Counted from the stretch's first letter, positions 40,924 to 51,269 are shown. The stretch: DNA of 64,000 nt from VRUE01 sp963747765 (GCA_963747765.1 CAVVGH010000008.1:124001-188000); one strand, 5' to 3'. Program-made: numbers and translations. The notes: generated by a model from the letters alone, not told the origin.

Positions 40924-42045
40924 ATGACGATCGATTTCGAGGCCGAGGGCCTGCTCGACGGGCTGGAGGGCAAGGCGCGGGACGCACGGCGCGAACTGCT
41001 CGAACGGCTCGCCTCCGAAGGCGTCCCGTTGGAGGAGCTGCGAGAGGCTGTCGCGGCTGGTCGACTGACCCTGCTCCCGGCGGAGCGGGCGCTGGCCGGC
41101 GGCAGCGCGCGCTACACGCCGCGCGAAGTGGCCGAGCTGTCGGGGTTGGGCCTGGAGCTTTTGGAGCGTGCGACAGCAGCGCTGGGCGTTCCCTACGCCG
41201 GCCCGGACATTCGCTCGCTGACCGAGACCGACCTGGAGGCGGCGCGGCGGGTGAAGGAGCTTCGCGACTCCGGCCTGCCCGAGGAGGGAATGCTGCAGGT
41301 GGCGCGCGCGATCGGAATGGCCACCGCGCGGATCGCCGAGGCGAACCGCGAATTGAGCATCCGCACCCTGATGCAGCCCGGCGACACCGAACGCGACCTG
41401 GCGCTGCGCTTTGCGGCCGCCGCCGAGTACATGCAGCCGCTGATGGAGCCGGTGCTCGTCTACGCGCTGCGAGCCCACATGCTGGAGCAGATCCGCCGTG
41501 ACGTGATTGGCGCCGCCGACCTTGCCTCCGGCGAGATGGGCGCGACCGCTCAGCTCGTCGTCTGCTTCGCGGATCTGGTCGGGTTCACCAGGCTCGGGGA
41601 GGAGATGCCCACCGAGGAGCTGGGCCTCGTCGCGGGCCGGCTCGACGAGATGGCGACCGCGGCAGCCGCGCCGCCGGTGCGGCTCGTGAAGCTGATCGGC
41701 GACGCCGCGATGCTCGTCTCTGCCGACGCCGCGCCGATGCTGGAAGCGGCGCTGCGACTGGTCGAGGCGTCGAAGCGGGCCGGTGACGAGTTCCCGCGGC
41801 TGCGCGTCGGGGTCGCCTACGGCTCCGTGCTGGCGCAGACCGGCGACTACTACGGCCGCCCGGTCAACCTGGCCAGCCGTCTCACCGCAATCGCCAAACC
41901 CGGCTCGGTGCTGATCGACGAGGCGACGCGGGAGGCGGCCGGCGAGGGCTTCGCGTACTCCTACGCGGGCGAACGCCAGCTGAAGGGCTTCGACTCCCGC
42001 GTCAAGCTCTATCGCGCCCGCCGAGCCGGCGATTCCACCAAGTAG
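40924..42045 (+). CDS. Class III adenylate cyclase with N-terminal regulatory domain
   Basis: It makes a cyclic nucleotide, presumably cAMP. The 373-aa product from ATG 40924 has a helical N-terminal domain of about 200 residues (RELLERLASEGVPLEELREA, RYTPREVAELSGLGLELLER). This resembles the autoinhibitory or pH-sensing regulatory domain of mycobacterial Rv1264-type cyclases. The catalytic domain has metal-binding D217 (VVCFADLVGF) and D260 (LVKLIGDAAM, with Lys257 as the likely adenine-selecting residue). The transition-state Asn315/Arg319 are in GRPVNLASRL. There are no membrane segments, so it is cytosolic. Confidence 0.9.
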   Translation: MTIDFEAEGLLDGLEGKARDARRELLERLASEGVPLEELREAVAAGRLTLLPAERALAGGSARYTPREVAELSGLGLELLERATAALGVPYAGPDIRSLTETDLEAARRVKELRDSGLPEEGMLQVARAIGMATARIAEANRELSIRTLMQPGDTERDLALRFAAAAEYMQPLMEPVLVYALRAHMLEQIRRDVIGAADLASGEMGATAQLVVCFADLVGFTRLGEEMPTEELGLVAGRLDEMATAAAAPPVRLVKLIGDAAMLVSADAAPMLEAALRLVEASKRAGDEFPRLRVGVAYGSVLAQTGDYYGRPVNLASRLTAIAKPGSVLIDEATREAAGEGFAYSYAGERQLKGFDSRVKLYRARRAGDSTK

Positions 42046-42202
42046 CTCCAGGTCAACGGGAGCCATCGCCCGTTGGGCGGCCCGGCACCGGGCGGAAGCG
42101 CGAGGGCGAGTCAGGCGGGCCTGCGCGGCCGGCACCGGGGCGAGGGCGAGGGCGAGTCAGGCGGGCCTGCGCGGCCGGCACCGGGGCGGGGGCGAGGGCG
42201 AG

Positions 42203-43120
42203 TCAGGCGGGCTTGCGGCCCGAGGCGACCAGGTTGTAGAAGAGCTCCGCCGGCAGGTGGGGCTCCAGCAGACGGGTGTCGACCTTCTGCAGCGCGATGT
42301 AGCTGCGGAAGGCGAAGCGGCGCCAGCCAAAGGGGACCGACTCCGGCTCGGCGGTCGACTCGACGGTCCGCAGCCCCCAACCCCAGGCGTTGGCGAGTAA
42401 CTCCTCGCCGCCGATGCGGCGGTCCTCGAAGCCGGCGTCGCGCAGCAGCCGCCGCAGGTCGGCGGGGGCGAAGGCGTGCACGTCGACCTCGCTCTCCAGG
42501 GCGTGGCTATGCGACTGCTCGGACTCGGCCACGGCGCGGCGCTGGGCGCCGACCAGCCTCCGCCAGACGGGGGCGACGACCAGCCCGGTCCGCTTCGGCA
42601 GCGCCGCCAGCCGATCCCCGTAGCGGGAGGGCTCGCCGCAGAAGGCGATCGCCCCGCCGGGCCGCAGCACGCGGCGGAATTCCGCCAGCGCCTGCTCGAG
42701 GTCGGGGATGTGGTGCAGGACGGCGTGGCCGAAGACGAGGTCGAAGCTCTCGTCCTCGAAGGGGAGCTTCTCGGCCTCGGTGGTGATCGTCTTCACCTCC
42801 AGGCCCAGCTCGCCGGCGGTCGTCGAGAGGCGGCTCAGCATGCCGGCGGAGATGTCGGTTGCGGTGAGGCGCTCGATCACCCCGAGTTGCAGCAGGTTGA
42901 GCGAGAAGTAGCCGGTGCCGGCTCCGATCTCCAACGCGTCGCCGAAGCCGATCCCGTCGAGCCCGCCCAGCGCCTTGACGAGCTTCAGCCGGACCTGCTT
43001 GCACCCGATGTCGCCGAAGTCGATGCCCCACTTGGCGTCGTATTCGTCGGCCGCGGCGTCGTGATAGCGCGTGTTGACGTCCTTGATGTGCGCGGGTGTG
43101 GCGGTGGGGGAGGCCGGCAT
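42203..43120 (-). CDS. Class I SAM-dependent methyltransferase
   Basis: The 305-aa product from ATG 43120 has motif I ALEIGAGTGYFSLNLLQLGV, motif II ATDISAGMLSRL, EKLPFEDESFDLVFGHAVLH (motif IV/post I) and LRRVLRPGGAIAFCGEP. The C-terminal 120 residues form an extra domain containing HAFAPADLRRLLRDAGFED. The substrate is unknown. It diverges from another methyltransferase that belongs to a glucan cluster, and the two share an 85-bp intergenic region. The stretch 42046-42202 holds a twofold repeat of a GGGCGAGTCAGGCGGGC motif but no gene. Confidence 0.85.
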   Translation of the reverse strand: MPASPTATPAHIKDVNTRYHDAAADEYDAKWGIDFGDIGCKQVRLKLVKALGGLDGIGFGDALEIGAGTGYFSLNLLQLGVIERLTATDISAGMLSRLSTTAGELGLEVKTITTEAEKLPFEDESFDLVFGHAVLHHIPDLEQALAEFRRVLRPGGAIAFCGEPSRYGDRLAALPKRTGLVVAPVWRRLVGAQRRAVAESEQSHSHALESEVDVHAFAPADLRRLLRDAGFEDRRIGGEELLANAWGWGLRTVESTAEPESVPFGWRRFAFRSYIALQKVDTRLLEPHLPAELFYNLVASGRKPA

Positions 43121-43205
43121 GAAGCGGAAACGGTACACGGATCGGCGCAGTGGACCCGGCAGGCCCCGGCCCTCTAATACGGTCCCGGTTGTGGAGCGCG
43201 AATAC

Positions 43206-43955
43206 ATGCAGGAAAACCAACCGGCGGGGGTGCCGCCGCTGCCGCTGACCGGCGAGCGGACGCTGCCCGACCTGCCGGACGAGAACTACTGGTTCCGGCG
43301 CCACCTCGCCGTGTACGAGTGGATCGCGGCGCGGGCCGCCGGCAAGCGCGTCGTCGACATGGCCTGCGGCGAGGGCTACGGCTCCGACGTGCTGGCCGGC
43401 ACCGCGGCGGGCGTGGTCGGGGTGGACGCCAACCCGGAGGCCCACGAGCACGCCCGGCTGCGCTACCTGCGCCCCAACCTGCGCTTCGAGCGCGACCTCG
43501 TCGAAAGCTTCTCCGAGCCCTGCGACGCGGTCGTCTTCCTGCAGACGATCGAGCACGTCCAGGACGCGGGGGCGATCCTCGAGCACTTCAAGGCGATGCT
43601 TGAGCCGGGCGGCGTCGCCTACGTCTCCACGCCGAACCTGCTCACCCTGGCGTCCCCGGGCGCCGAGAAGTCCGACAACCCCTGGCACGTCCGCGAGTAC
43701 CGCGCGGAGGAGTTCCGGGAGCTGTGCGAGGCGCATTTCGAGTCCGTCGAGCTGCTCGGTCTCTTCCATGCGCGCAAGCTGCGCGCCCACGAGCTCGCGC
43801 TCAAGCTCGGCTGGGACCGAGTGCACAAGGCGCTGCGACTCACCGGCCCCTTCTACGACCGCTTCACGCCGGCCATCGCGGCCTCCGACTTCGCGCTCAG
43901 GCCCGGTGGCCTGGACAGGGCACTCGACTTTCTCGCCATCTGCCGGGCAGCGTAG
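43206..43955 (+). CDS. SAM-dependent methyltransferase of glucan cluster (Rv3030-like)
   Basis: The 249-aa product from ATG 43206 (GTG 43191 also possible) has PLPLTGERTLPDLPDENYWF. Motif I is RVVDMACGEGYGSDVLAGTA, then VVGVDANPEAHEHARLRY and DAVVFLQTIEHVQDAGAILE; GGVAYVSTPN follows. It heads a set with a GH57 branching enzyme and a GT4 synthase. The same order occurs in the mycobacterial methylglucose lipopolysaccharide locus (Rv3030-Rv3031-Rv3032), so methylation of a cytoplasmic alpha-glucan or its acceptor is a reasonable inference. Confidence 0.82.
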   Translation: MQENQPAGVPPLPLTGERTLPDLPDENYWFRRHLAVYEWIAARAAGKRVVDMACGEGYGSDVLAGTAAGVVGVDANPEAHEHARLRYLRPNLRFERDLVESFSEPCDAVVFLQTIEHVQDAGAILEHFKAMLEPGGVAYVSTPNLLTLASPGAEKSDNPWHVREYRAEEFRELCEAHFESVELLGLFHARKLRAHELALKLGWDRVHKALRLTGPFYDRFTPAIAASDFALRPGGLDRALDFLAICRAA

Positions 43956-44030
43956 GAGCGCGGATGTCCGACCTCCCTCTCATCGCGCCCACTTCGGCTG
44001 CGATGCGGGCGCGGTGCGAGGGACGGCACC

Positions 44031-45443
44031 ATGCGGGGTGACGGCACGGTCGGCGACCTGGCGATCGTCCTGCACAGCCACATGCCCTACGTGGAGGGCT
44101 TCGGGACGTACCCGTTCGGCGAGGAGTGGCTGTTCGACGCCGTGATCCGCTCCTACCTGCCGGTCCTCGAGGTCGCCGACCGGCTGACGATGACCGTCAC
44201 GCCGGTGCTGGCCGACCAGCTGGAGGACGAGGGTGCCCGGCAGCGGCTGCGGGAGTTCCTCGTCCGCTGGCGGGTCGGCGCCGCCGAGGCGGACAGCGCC
44301 GAGGTGCCGGCCGAGTGCAGGGACGCCTGCGAGGCGGAGCTGGCGCGGTACCGGCATGCGCTCGAGCTGCTCGACGGCGTCGGCGGGGACCCCTTGCGAG
44401 CCTTCGCCCAGGCAGGGGAGTCCGGCCGGATCGCGCTTGCCGCGTCGGCGGCCACCCACGCCGTGCTGCCGCTGCTCGCGACGCGGGCAGGCTTCCGCCT
44501 GCAGCTCGACGCCGGTATCCGCTCGCACCGGCGGCGGTTCGGCTGGCAGGGCGGCTTCTGGCTGCCGGAGTGCGCCTACGTGCCCGGCATGGAGGCGCGT
44601 CTCGTCGAGCACGGCGTGCGCTGGTTCTGCGTGGACCAGAGCTCCCACGGCGAGCTGCTCGATGCCCTCACGCCGGTGGCGACGGCGGCCGGACCGGTGG
44701 CGCTGCCGATCGACTGGGAGGCGATCGGCTGGCTGTGGTCGCTCGACGGCTACCCGTCCGACCCCGAGCACGCCCAGTTTGCCGGCAAATCGCTGCGCGG
44801 CGTGCGGATCTGGAGGGTCGGCGGCGGCGCCTACGACCCGCGGGCGGGGGAGGCGGCCGCGCGCCGTCAGGCCGCCGAGTTCCTCGCCGCCGCCGCCACT
44901 CGCCTGCGCGACTTCTCGGGGTCGCACGGCAGGCGCGGGCTGCTGGTCTTCGCGATCGATACGGAGCTGCTCGGCCACTGGTGGTCGGAGGGGGCGATCT
45001 GGCTGCGCGAGGTGCTGGCGGGAGCGGAGGCCGCCGGGGTGCGGACGGTCACCGTGCCGGAGGCCCTCGCCGAGCATGAGCCGGTCGAGCGGGAGCTGCT
45101 TGCGTCCACCTGGGGGGAGGGGAAGACCCTGCGCACCTGGGACTCGCCGCAGGTCGCCGACCTCGCCTGGGGGGCGCGGCGGCTGGAGCTTCGCCTGCTG
45201 CGCGCGCTCGCCGCCGGGCTGCACGGCCCGGCCTCCCTGCGCGCCGCGCGCGAGCTGCTCGCGGTGCAGGCCAGCGACTGGGCGTTCCTCGACCAGCGCG
45301 GGCAGGCGGGCGACTACCCCTTCCAGCGCGTCACCGAACACGCGGAATCGATGTTGCAGGCCATAGAATCGCCATTCGCCATAGATCCGTGCATGCGATC
45401 GCTTGCCCCGGATCTGAGCCTCGGGCCGTTGTTGGAGCCATGA
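44031..45443 (+). CDS. GH57 family glucan branching enzyme-like protein (Rv3031-like)
   Basis: The 470-aa product begins with the GH57 strand LAIVLHSHMPYVEGFGTYPF. The nucleophile Glu180 is in GFWLPECAY and the acid/base Asp310 in FAIDTELLGHWWSEG, both in family-typical settings. The helical C-terminal domain ends LLAVQASDWAFLDQ, a hallmark of GH57 alpha-1,4-glucan branching enzymes. It should introduce alpha-1,6 branches in a glycogen-like or methylated glucan. The stop overlaps the next ATG by four bases. Confidence 0.9.
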   Translation: MRGDGTVGDLAIVLHSHMPYVEGFGTYPFGEEWLFDAVIRSYLPVLEVADRLTMTVTPVLADQLEDEGARQRLREFLVRWRVGAAEADSAEVPAECRDACEAELARYRHALELLDGVGGDPLRAFAQAGESGRIALAASAATHAVLPLLATRAGFRLQLDAGIRSHRRRFGWQGGFWLPECAYVPGMEARLVEHGVRWFCVDQSSHGELLDALTPVATAAGPVALPIDWEAIGWLWSLDGYPSDPEHAQFAGKSLRGVRIWRVGGGAYDPRAGEAAARRQAAEFLAAAATRLRDFSGSHGRRGLLVFAIDTELLGHWWSEGAIWLREVLAGAEAAGVRTVTVPEALAEHEPVERELLASTWGEGKTLRTWDSPQVADLAWGARRLELRLLRALAAGLHGPASLRAARELLAVQASDWAFLDQRGQAGDYPFQRVTEHAESMLQAIESPFAIDPCMRSLAPDLSLGPLLEP

Positions 45444-46636
45444 CCAGAGTTCTGATTCTCTCCTGGGAGTACCCGCCGCTGATCGAGGGGGGTCTCGCGC
45501 GCCACGTCCGCAAGCTCTCCGAGGGACTGGTCGAGCGCGGGGTCGAGGTCCACGTGCTGACCCGTGGCGGCGAGGAGTCGCCGGCCGAGGAGCGCCGCAG
45601 CGGCGTCCTGATCCACCGCATCCGCGAGCCGACCCGCCCCACCGACCTCGGTGAGTTCGTCGCCTGGGTGGAGCGGATGAACTCCGACATGCTGGCGGCG
45701 GGGGTCGAGCTGGGCGACCGCTTCAGCTTCGACCTCGTACACGGCCACGACTGGCTGGTCGCCAATGCCTGCGACCACCTCGCCAAGCGCTTTGACGCCC
45801 CCCTGGTGACGACGATCCACGCCACCGAGCACGGCCGCCACCAGGGCTGGGTCGACAAGCACCCCCAGACCTACATCCACGGCGTCGAGCGCTGGATCAC
45901 GAACCGCTCCGAGCGCGTCATCGCCTGCTCCCACTACATGCGCGAACAGATTGCGGACATCTTCGGCGTCGAGGAGGAGCGGGTCAGCGTGATCCCCAAC
46001 GGGATCGATCCCGAAGACTTGCAGCCGCAGGACCCCGCCGAGCTGCGGCGGCTGCGGGCGGAGTTCGCCGATCCCGACGAGAAGCTGGTGCTGCTGATCG
46101 GCCGCCTGGTCTACGAGAAGGGCTTTCAGCTGGCACTGGAGGCGATGCCGCGGGTGATCGAGGAGGCACCGGGCACCCGCTTCCTGGTGGCCGGCTCGGG
46201 CACTCACGAGGCGGAGTTGCACAAGCAGGCCGAGGAGCTGGGGCTGATGGAGCACGGCACGTTCCTGGGCTGGATCGGCGATGACGTGTTGCACTCCCTC
46301 TACAAGATCGCCGACCTCACCGTGGTGCCGTCGATCTACGAGCCGTTCGGCCTGGTGGCGCTGGAGGCGATGGCCTCGGGGTGCCCCTGCATCGTCGCCG
46401 ACACCGGCGGGCTGCGCGAGGTCGTGCCCCATGAGGAGGCCGGCCTGCGCTTTCGCTCCCGCGACCCCGACGCGCTGGCCGAGGTGGCGATCCGCGTGCT
46501 GCGCGACGACGAGCTGGGCAGTCGCCTCGTCGCCGAAGCCTACGAGCACCTGCGCCGCTTCGACTGGGCCGACGTCGCTGAGCAGACCGCCGCCGTCTAC
46601 GCGGACCTGGTCGCCACCCAGCTCGGCCCCGTCTGA
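45440..46636 (+). CDS. GT4 glycosyltransferase, glycogen synthase-like (Rv3032-like)
   Basis: The 398-aa GT-B enzyme from ATG 45440 opens RVLILSWEYPPLIEGGLARH, the GT4/GT5 nucleotide-sugar and acceptor loop. It has FDLVHGHDWLVANACDHLAK, then VSVIPNGIDPED, LLIGRLVYEKGFQLALEAMP (donor-binding Arg/Lys) and IYEPFGLVALEAMASGCPCI with the catalytic-site Glu. It should elongate an alpha-1,4-glucan from UDP- or ADP-glucose. It is translationally coupled to the branching enzyme. About 43 bases at its 3' end recur, imperfectly, at 47206-47248 beyond a repeat element. Confidence 0.92.
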   Translation: MTRVLILSWEYPPLIEGGLARHVRKLSEGLVERGVEVHVLTRGGEESPAEERRSGVLIHRIREPTRPTDLGEFVAWVERMNSDMLAAGVELGDRFSFDLVHGHDWLVANACDHLAKRFDAPLVTTIHATEHGRHQGWVDKHPQTYIHGVERWITNRSERVIACSHYMREQIADIFGVEEERVSVIPNGIDPEDLQPQDPAELRRLRAEFADPDEKLVLLIGRLVYEKGFQLALEAMPRVIEEAPGTRFLVAGSGTHEAELHKQAEELGLMEHGTFLGWIGDDVLHSLYKIADLTVVPSIYEPFGLVALEAMASGCPCIVADTGGLREVVPHEEAGLRFRSRDPDALAEVAIRVLRDDELGSRLVAEAYEHLRRFDWADVAEQTAAVYADLVATQLGPV

Positions 46637-47248
46637 CCGCCGCCCCTCGAAATACCTGGACGAGGTGCTCGCAATCGGTCTGGTGAACCCGAAACGAACA
46701 TTTCGTTGATTGATGAGAGCGACCGCCCGTCCCTGTGTCGATTGATGAGAGAACAGCCCCCCCTGTTTGCCCTCCTACTTGTAGGTGAGGAGGGCAAACA
46801 GGGGGAGGCTGTGTGGGGACCAGGCGGTCAGGGGCTTTAGGAGGGCTGTCACGCACGGCTGCGGCTGCTGGATTGGCCTGAACGAGGCGGACAGGAACTC
46901 CGTTCGCTCTTTGTGTCGTAGGGCGGTACAAATGACGAACGGAGCGGCTGGAATCTCCCGGGCGAGACTCCGTTCGCTCTTTGTGTCGCTGGGCGGTACA
47001 AATGACGAACGGAGCGGCTGGGGTGGCCCTGGGCGAGGCGGATTCGAACTCCGTTCGCTGTTTGTGTCGCTGGGCGGTACAAATGACGAACGGAGCGGCT
47101 GGGGTGGCCCTGGGCGAGGCGGATTCGAACTCCGTTCGCTGTTTGTGTCGCTTGGGCGGTACAAATGACGAACGGAGCGGGTGAAGAGAATCAATCATCT
47201 CGGCCGTGGACCTGCTCGCCACCCAGCTCGGACCCTTTGACCGCCGCC
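46606..47248. repeat. Palindrome-rich repeat element, copy D, with tandem 47-bp hairpins and flanking duplication
   Basis: The element body (about 46680-47190) lies in the opposite orientation to copies A-C. It has a GAACCCGAAACGAACA stretch, then a terminal hairpin (46754-46811). Four tandem 47-48-bp hairpin units follow (46898-46944, 46968-47014, 47049-47095, 47130-47177), separated by 23 and 34 bp spacers. The last two spacers are identical. The two ends, 46606-46648 and 47206-47248, are imperfect direct repeats of the glycogen synthase 3' end (GCCACCCAGCTCGG core). No coding sequence is supported inside. Confidence 0.87.
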
Positions 47249-47271
47249 CGGGCGCTCTACCCGGGCGCTTC

Positions 47272-48041
47272 TCAGACCGAGCGCTGGTAGGTGCGGAAGG
47301 CGCGGCTCGCGAACAGGGCGCAGACGAGCAGGAAGGCGAGGAGCAGGCCGCCCCGGCCCGCGATCGCGGCCCAGTCCGGCGCGGCGCTGACCGCCTGCCG
47401 TCCCGCTTCCACCGCCCAGTTCAGCGGGTTGTAGCTGGAGATCGTCTGCATCCAGTCCGGCATCAGGCTCTTCTGCATGAAGGTGACCGACATGAAGGAG
47501 AGCGGCAGCAGCATGAACTGGACGGTGGCGATCAGCGTCTCCTCACGCCGCGCCAGCAGCGCCAGGCCGATCGAGAGGCAGCCGAAGGCGGAGCCGATCA
47601 GGACGGCCATCGTGAGCAGCACCACCACCCCGAGCACGCCGTTGTCGAAGGAGGCGCCGACGATCAGCGCCAGGACGACGATGATCAGCGATTGGATCGC
47701 GGTCGTCAGGGCGCTGGAGGTCAGCCGCCCAGAGATCAGCGAGGAGCGCCGCACGGGGGAGACGAGGAAGCGGTCGATGACGCCGCGGTTGATGTCGTCG
47801 ATCACCGGCATGCCCGTCCAGCCGGAGCCGAAGAAGGCCGTCATCACGACCACGCCGGGCGCCAGGAACTGGATGTAGTTTTCGGAGCCGAACCCCGGGA
47901 TGTTGGTGATGCTCCGGAACAGCGCCCCGAACAGCAACAGCCAGATCACCGGCTGCACCAGCGAGACGGCGATCCACCAAGGCTGCCTCCACAGCGCCAT
48001 CAGGTGGCGCACGGTCATGTGGCGGGTGTCCGAGAGGGCCT

Positions 48042-48045
<4 letters not shown>
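47272..48045 (-). CDS. ABC-2 type transporter permease (DrrB-like)
   Basis: The 257-aa membrane protein has six predicted helices. It has the DrrB-type opening LMALWRQPWWIAVSLVQPVI, WLLLFGALF, the loop DDINRGVIDRFLVSPVRRSS (the ABC-2 coupling motif) and IIVVLALIVGASFDNG. Together with the ATPase upstream it forms an exporter for a lipid, drug or polysaccharide-linked substrate. The ATG overlaps the ATPase stop by four bases. Confidence 0.88.
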
Positions 48046-49032
<987 letters not shown>

Positions 49033-49040
<8 letters not shown>

Positions 49041-49731
49041 GCTCGCCTCCCAGGGGCAGCTCGGCCGAGGGAGGGGGGAGGGTGGTGTGCGCGGCCGGGT
49101 CGGGTTCGACCGGATGCGGCCAGCGCAGCTCCTGCGGCGTCTCGCGCATGCGGATCACCCGGGCGGGGATGCCGGCCACGACCGCGTTGGCGGGGACGTC
49201 CTTGGTGACCACCGCGTTGGTGCCGATGATCGAGTTGTCGCCAACCCTCACGCCGCGCAGGATGCAGGCGCCATAGCCGATCCAGACGTTGGAGCCGACT
49301 TCGACGTCCCGCATGTAGATGCCCTGGACGCGGATCGGCCGGTCGACCTCGACCACGCCGTGGTCGAAGTCGATGAACATCGCCCGGTCGGCGATCACGC
49401 ACTGCTCGCCGATCCGCACCCGGCGGTAGGCGGAGATCGTGCACTCCTGCCCGAGCACCGACTTGGCGCCGATTTGCACCACGCCCTCGTGGCAGCGGAT
49501 CTTGGTGCCGTGGCCCAGCCAGACGAAGCGACCGAACTCGATTCGACCGCGCCGCGAGACGTTCAGTTCCAGACCGCTGCCCAGGAAGAGCGGCCCGTCG
49601 GTGCTCCAGCGCCAGCCGGCGCGGGTCAGCAGGCGGCGCCGCAGGTAGCGGCAGAGCAGCAGCGCGTACTGCGGCGTCAGCATCCCGTTCCGGGCGCAAA
49701 AGCGAATCAGGCGGATCACGGCGAGCCGCAC
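49033..49731 (-). CDS. Hexapeptide-repeat (LbH) O-acyltransferase
   Basis: The 232-aa product from GTG 49731 has left-handed beta-helix repeats (VQIGAKSVLGQECTISAYRR, VRIGEQCVIADRAMFIDFDH, VEVGSNVWIGYGACILRGVR, VGDNSIIGTNAVVTKDVPAN). The active-site His lies in DFDHG and it ends in the usual AVVAGIPARVIR. It is similar in layout to maltose/galactoside O-acetyltransferases and WbbJ-type sugar acetyltransferases. With the ABC exporter it may modify and export a cell-envelope glycan; the acceptor is not evident. Confidence 0.87.
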
Positions 49732-49858
49732 TTTAGTGCCCTCTCCCGTAACGCCCGCCGTGACATGCGCCGGCTATTCAGGACCTGGCTGGCACCGCGC
49801 CGGACGCCCGTCGTTGCCGGGCGGTTGCCATGAGACAGGGCACTAGACTCAGCGGCCA

Positions 49859-50860
49859 ATGGCCGACACCGCCAAGCAAGCCTCGCTCGCCGAGCGCCTC
49901 GTCGCCGGGGACAAGCGGGCGCTGGCGCGGGCGATCACCCTGATCGAGTCCGACGATCCGGCGGGGTGGGAGTTGGTGCGCGAGGTCTACCCGCGGACCG
50001 GCCGGGCGAGGATCGTCGGCTTCACCGGACCCCCGGGCGTTGGCAAGAGCACGCTGATCGGAGCGCTTACCGCTGAGCTGCGCAAGGCCGAGCGCGAGGT
50101 CGCGGTGCTCTCGATCGACCCGTCCAGCCCGTTCACCAGCGGTGCCCTGCTGGGCGATCGGATCCGGCTCTCGGACCACTTCCTCGACCCTGGCGTCTTC
50201 ATCCGCTCGATGGCCACGCGGGGAGCGCTCGGCGGTCTCTCCGAGGCGGCTTTGCAGGTGGCGCTCGTCATGGACGCGGCCGGCAAGGACGACGTGCTGA
50301 TCGAGACGGTCGGTGTCGGCCAGGCCGAGATCGACATCGTCGACCACGCCGACACGATCGTGCTGGCCCTGATGCCCGGCTCGGGCGACTCGATCCAGGC
50401 GCTGAAGGCGGGGGTGATGGAGATCCCCGACATCATCGTCGTCAACAAGGCCGACCATCCGATGACCGACACGATGGTGCGCGAGGTCCGCGGCGTCCTG
50501 GCGCTCTCCCACGAGGCCAACGACTGGCAGGTGCCGATCCTGCGCACGGAGGCGGCGCGGGGTGAGGGCGTGGAGGAGTTGGCGGCGAGGATCGAGGAGC
50601 ACCGCGTCCACATCGAGGCGGCCGGCACGCTGGAGGAGCGGCGTGCCCGCAACCTGCGCAACGAGGTGCTGGGGATCGCGGCGTCGCGGATGCGGCGGCG
50701 GCTTGAGGTGGTCGTGAAAGACGACCCCGAGACGGCCGTCCTGCTGGACTGCGTGGTGAGGCGGGAGCTCGACCCGGCAAGCGCCGCCGGGGCCCTGCTC
50801 GACGAGCGGGTCGGCGAGACCCTGCGCGGGCTGGGTGCGGAGGGGAAGGTCGATGGCTGA
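49859..50860 (+). CDS. meaB: MeaB, methylmalonyl-CoA mutase chaperone GTPase
   Basis: MeaB (ArgK/G3E family) gates cobalamin loading and protects methylmalonyl-CoA mutase. The 333-aa product has Walker A GPPGVGKST (57-65), VLSIDPSSPFTSGALLGDRI (switch I), VLIETVGVGQAEIDIVDHAD (switch II) and DIIVVNKADHP (G4). The C-terminal dimerisation arm ends DERVGETLRGLG. The mutase itself begins at 63434 in the same window. Coupled to the next gene: ATG 50853 lies within its 3' end. Confidence 0.95.
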   Translation: MADTAKQASLAERLVAGDKRALARAITLIESDDPAGWELVREVYPRTGRARIVGFTGPPGVGKSTLIGALTAELRKAEREVAVLSIDPSSPFTSGALLGDRIRLSDHFLDPGVFIRSMATRGALGGLSEAALQVALVMDAAGKDDVLIETVGVGQAEIDIVDHADTIVLALMPGSGDSIQALKAGVMEIPDIIVVNKADHPMTDTMVREVRGVLALSHEANDWQVPILRTEAARGEGVEELAARIEEHRVHIEAAGTLEERRARNLRNEVLGIAASRMRRRLEVVVKDDPETAVLLDCVVRRELDPASAAGALLDERVGETLRGLGAEGKVDG

Positions 50861-51269
50861 CCCGCCCCCGGCGCCACCACCCACCCTTGCCGAGGCGACG
50901 AGCTGGGTGGGGTTTGACGTGGACGAGGCTGGGGGTGCGCGCGTGGGCCGGGCGTACAGCGTCTTCGTCGACGCCGACAGCGGTGAGCCCAGCTGGCTGA
51001 TCGCGATCGTCGGCCGCCGACGCTGGGGCCGCGGCCGCACGAAGAGCGTCGCGATCCCGATTCGCGATTGCGCCGGCGCGGCGGGGCGGGTTTGGACCGC
51101 CCACGGGCGTCACGCGCTGCGCGCAGCGCACAGCGTCGACCCGACGCGGTCGCTGCTGCGCGAGCACGAGCTGACGATCTGCTCGCACTACGGCATCGGC
51201 GAGCGGGCCGGTCGCGCCGCCGAGGTGGCCGGTCGCCCGGAGGGCTCCGTCACCTCGAAGCCGGCGTAA
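50853..51269 (+). CDS. Small PRC-barrel-like hypothetical protein
   Basis: The 138-aa product has a Pro-rich start, then SWVGFDVDEAGGARVGRAYS, VFVDADSGEPSWLIAIVGRR and TKSVAIPIRDC. This beta pattern (V..GxxVGRV..V..D..SG.P.WL.V) is like PRC-barrel domains of the kind seen in RimM and photosynthetic reaction centre H subunits. The C-terminal half contains conserved-looking VDPTRSLLREHELTICSHYG. It overlaps the end of meaB by 8 bases. No function can be stated. Confidence 0.6.
   Translation: MADPPPAPPPTLAEATSWVGFDVDEAGGARVGRAYSVFVDADSGEPSWLIAIVGRRRWGRGRTKSVAIPIRDCAGAAGRVWTAHGRHALRAAHSVDPTRSLLREHELTICSHYGIGERAGRAAEVAGRPEGSVTSKPA

Noticed and set aside
46898..47177. CRISPR array
   Set aside because: Repeats are regularly spaced, but the spacers are near-identical or plainly related, the repeat is a 47-bp palindrome, and no cas genes are nearby.
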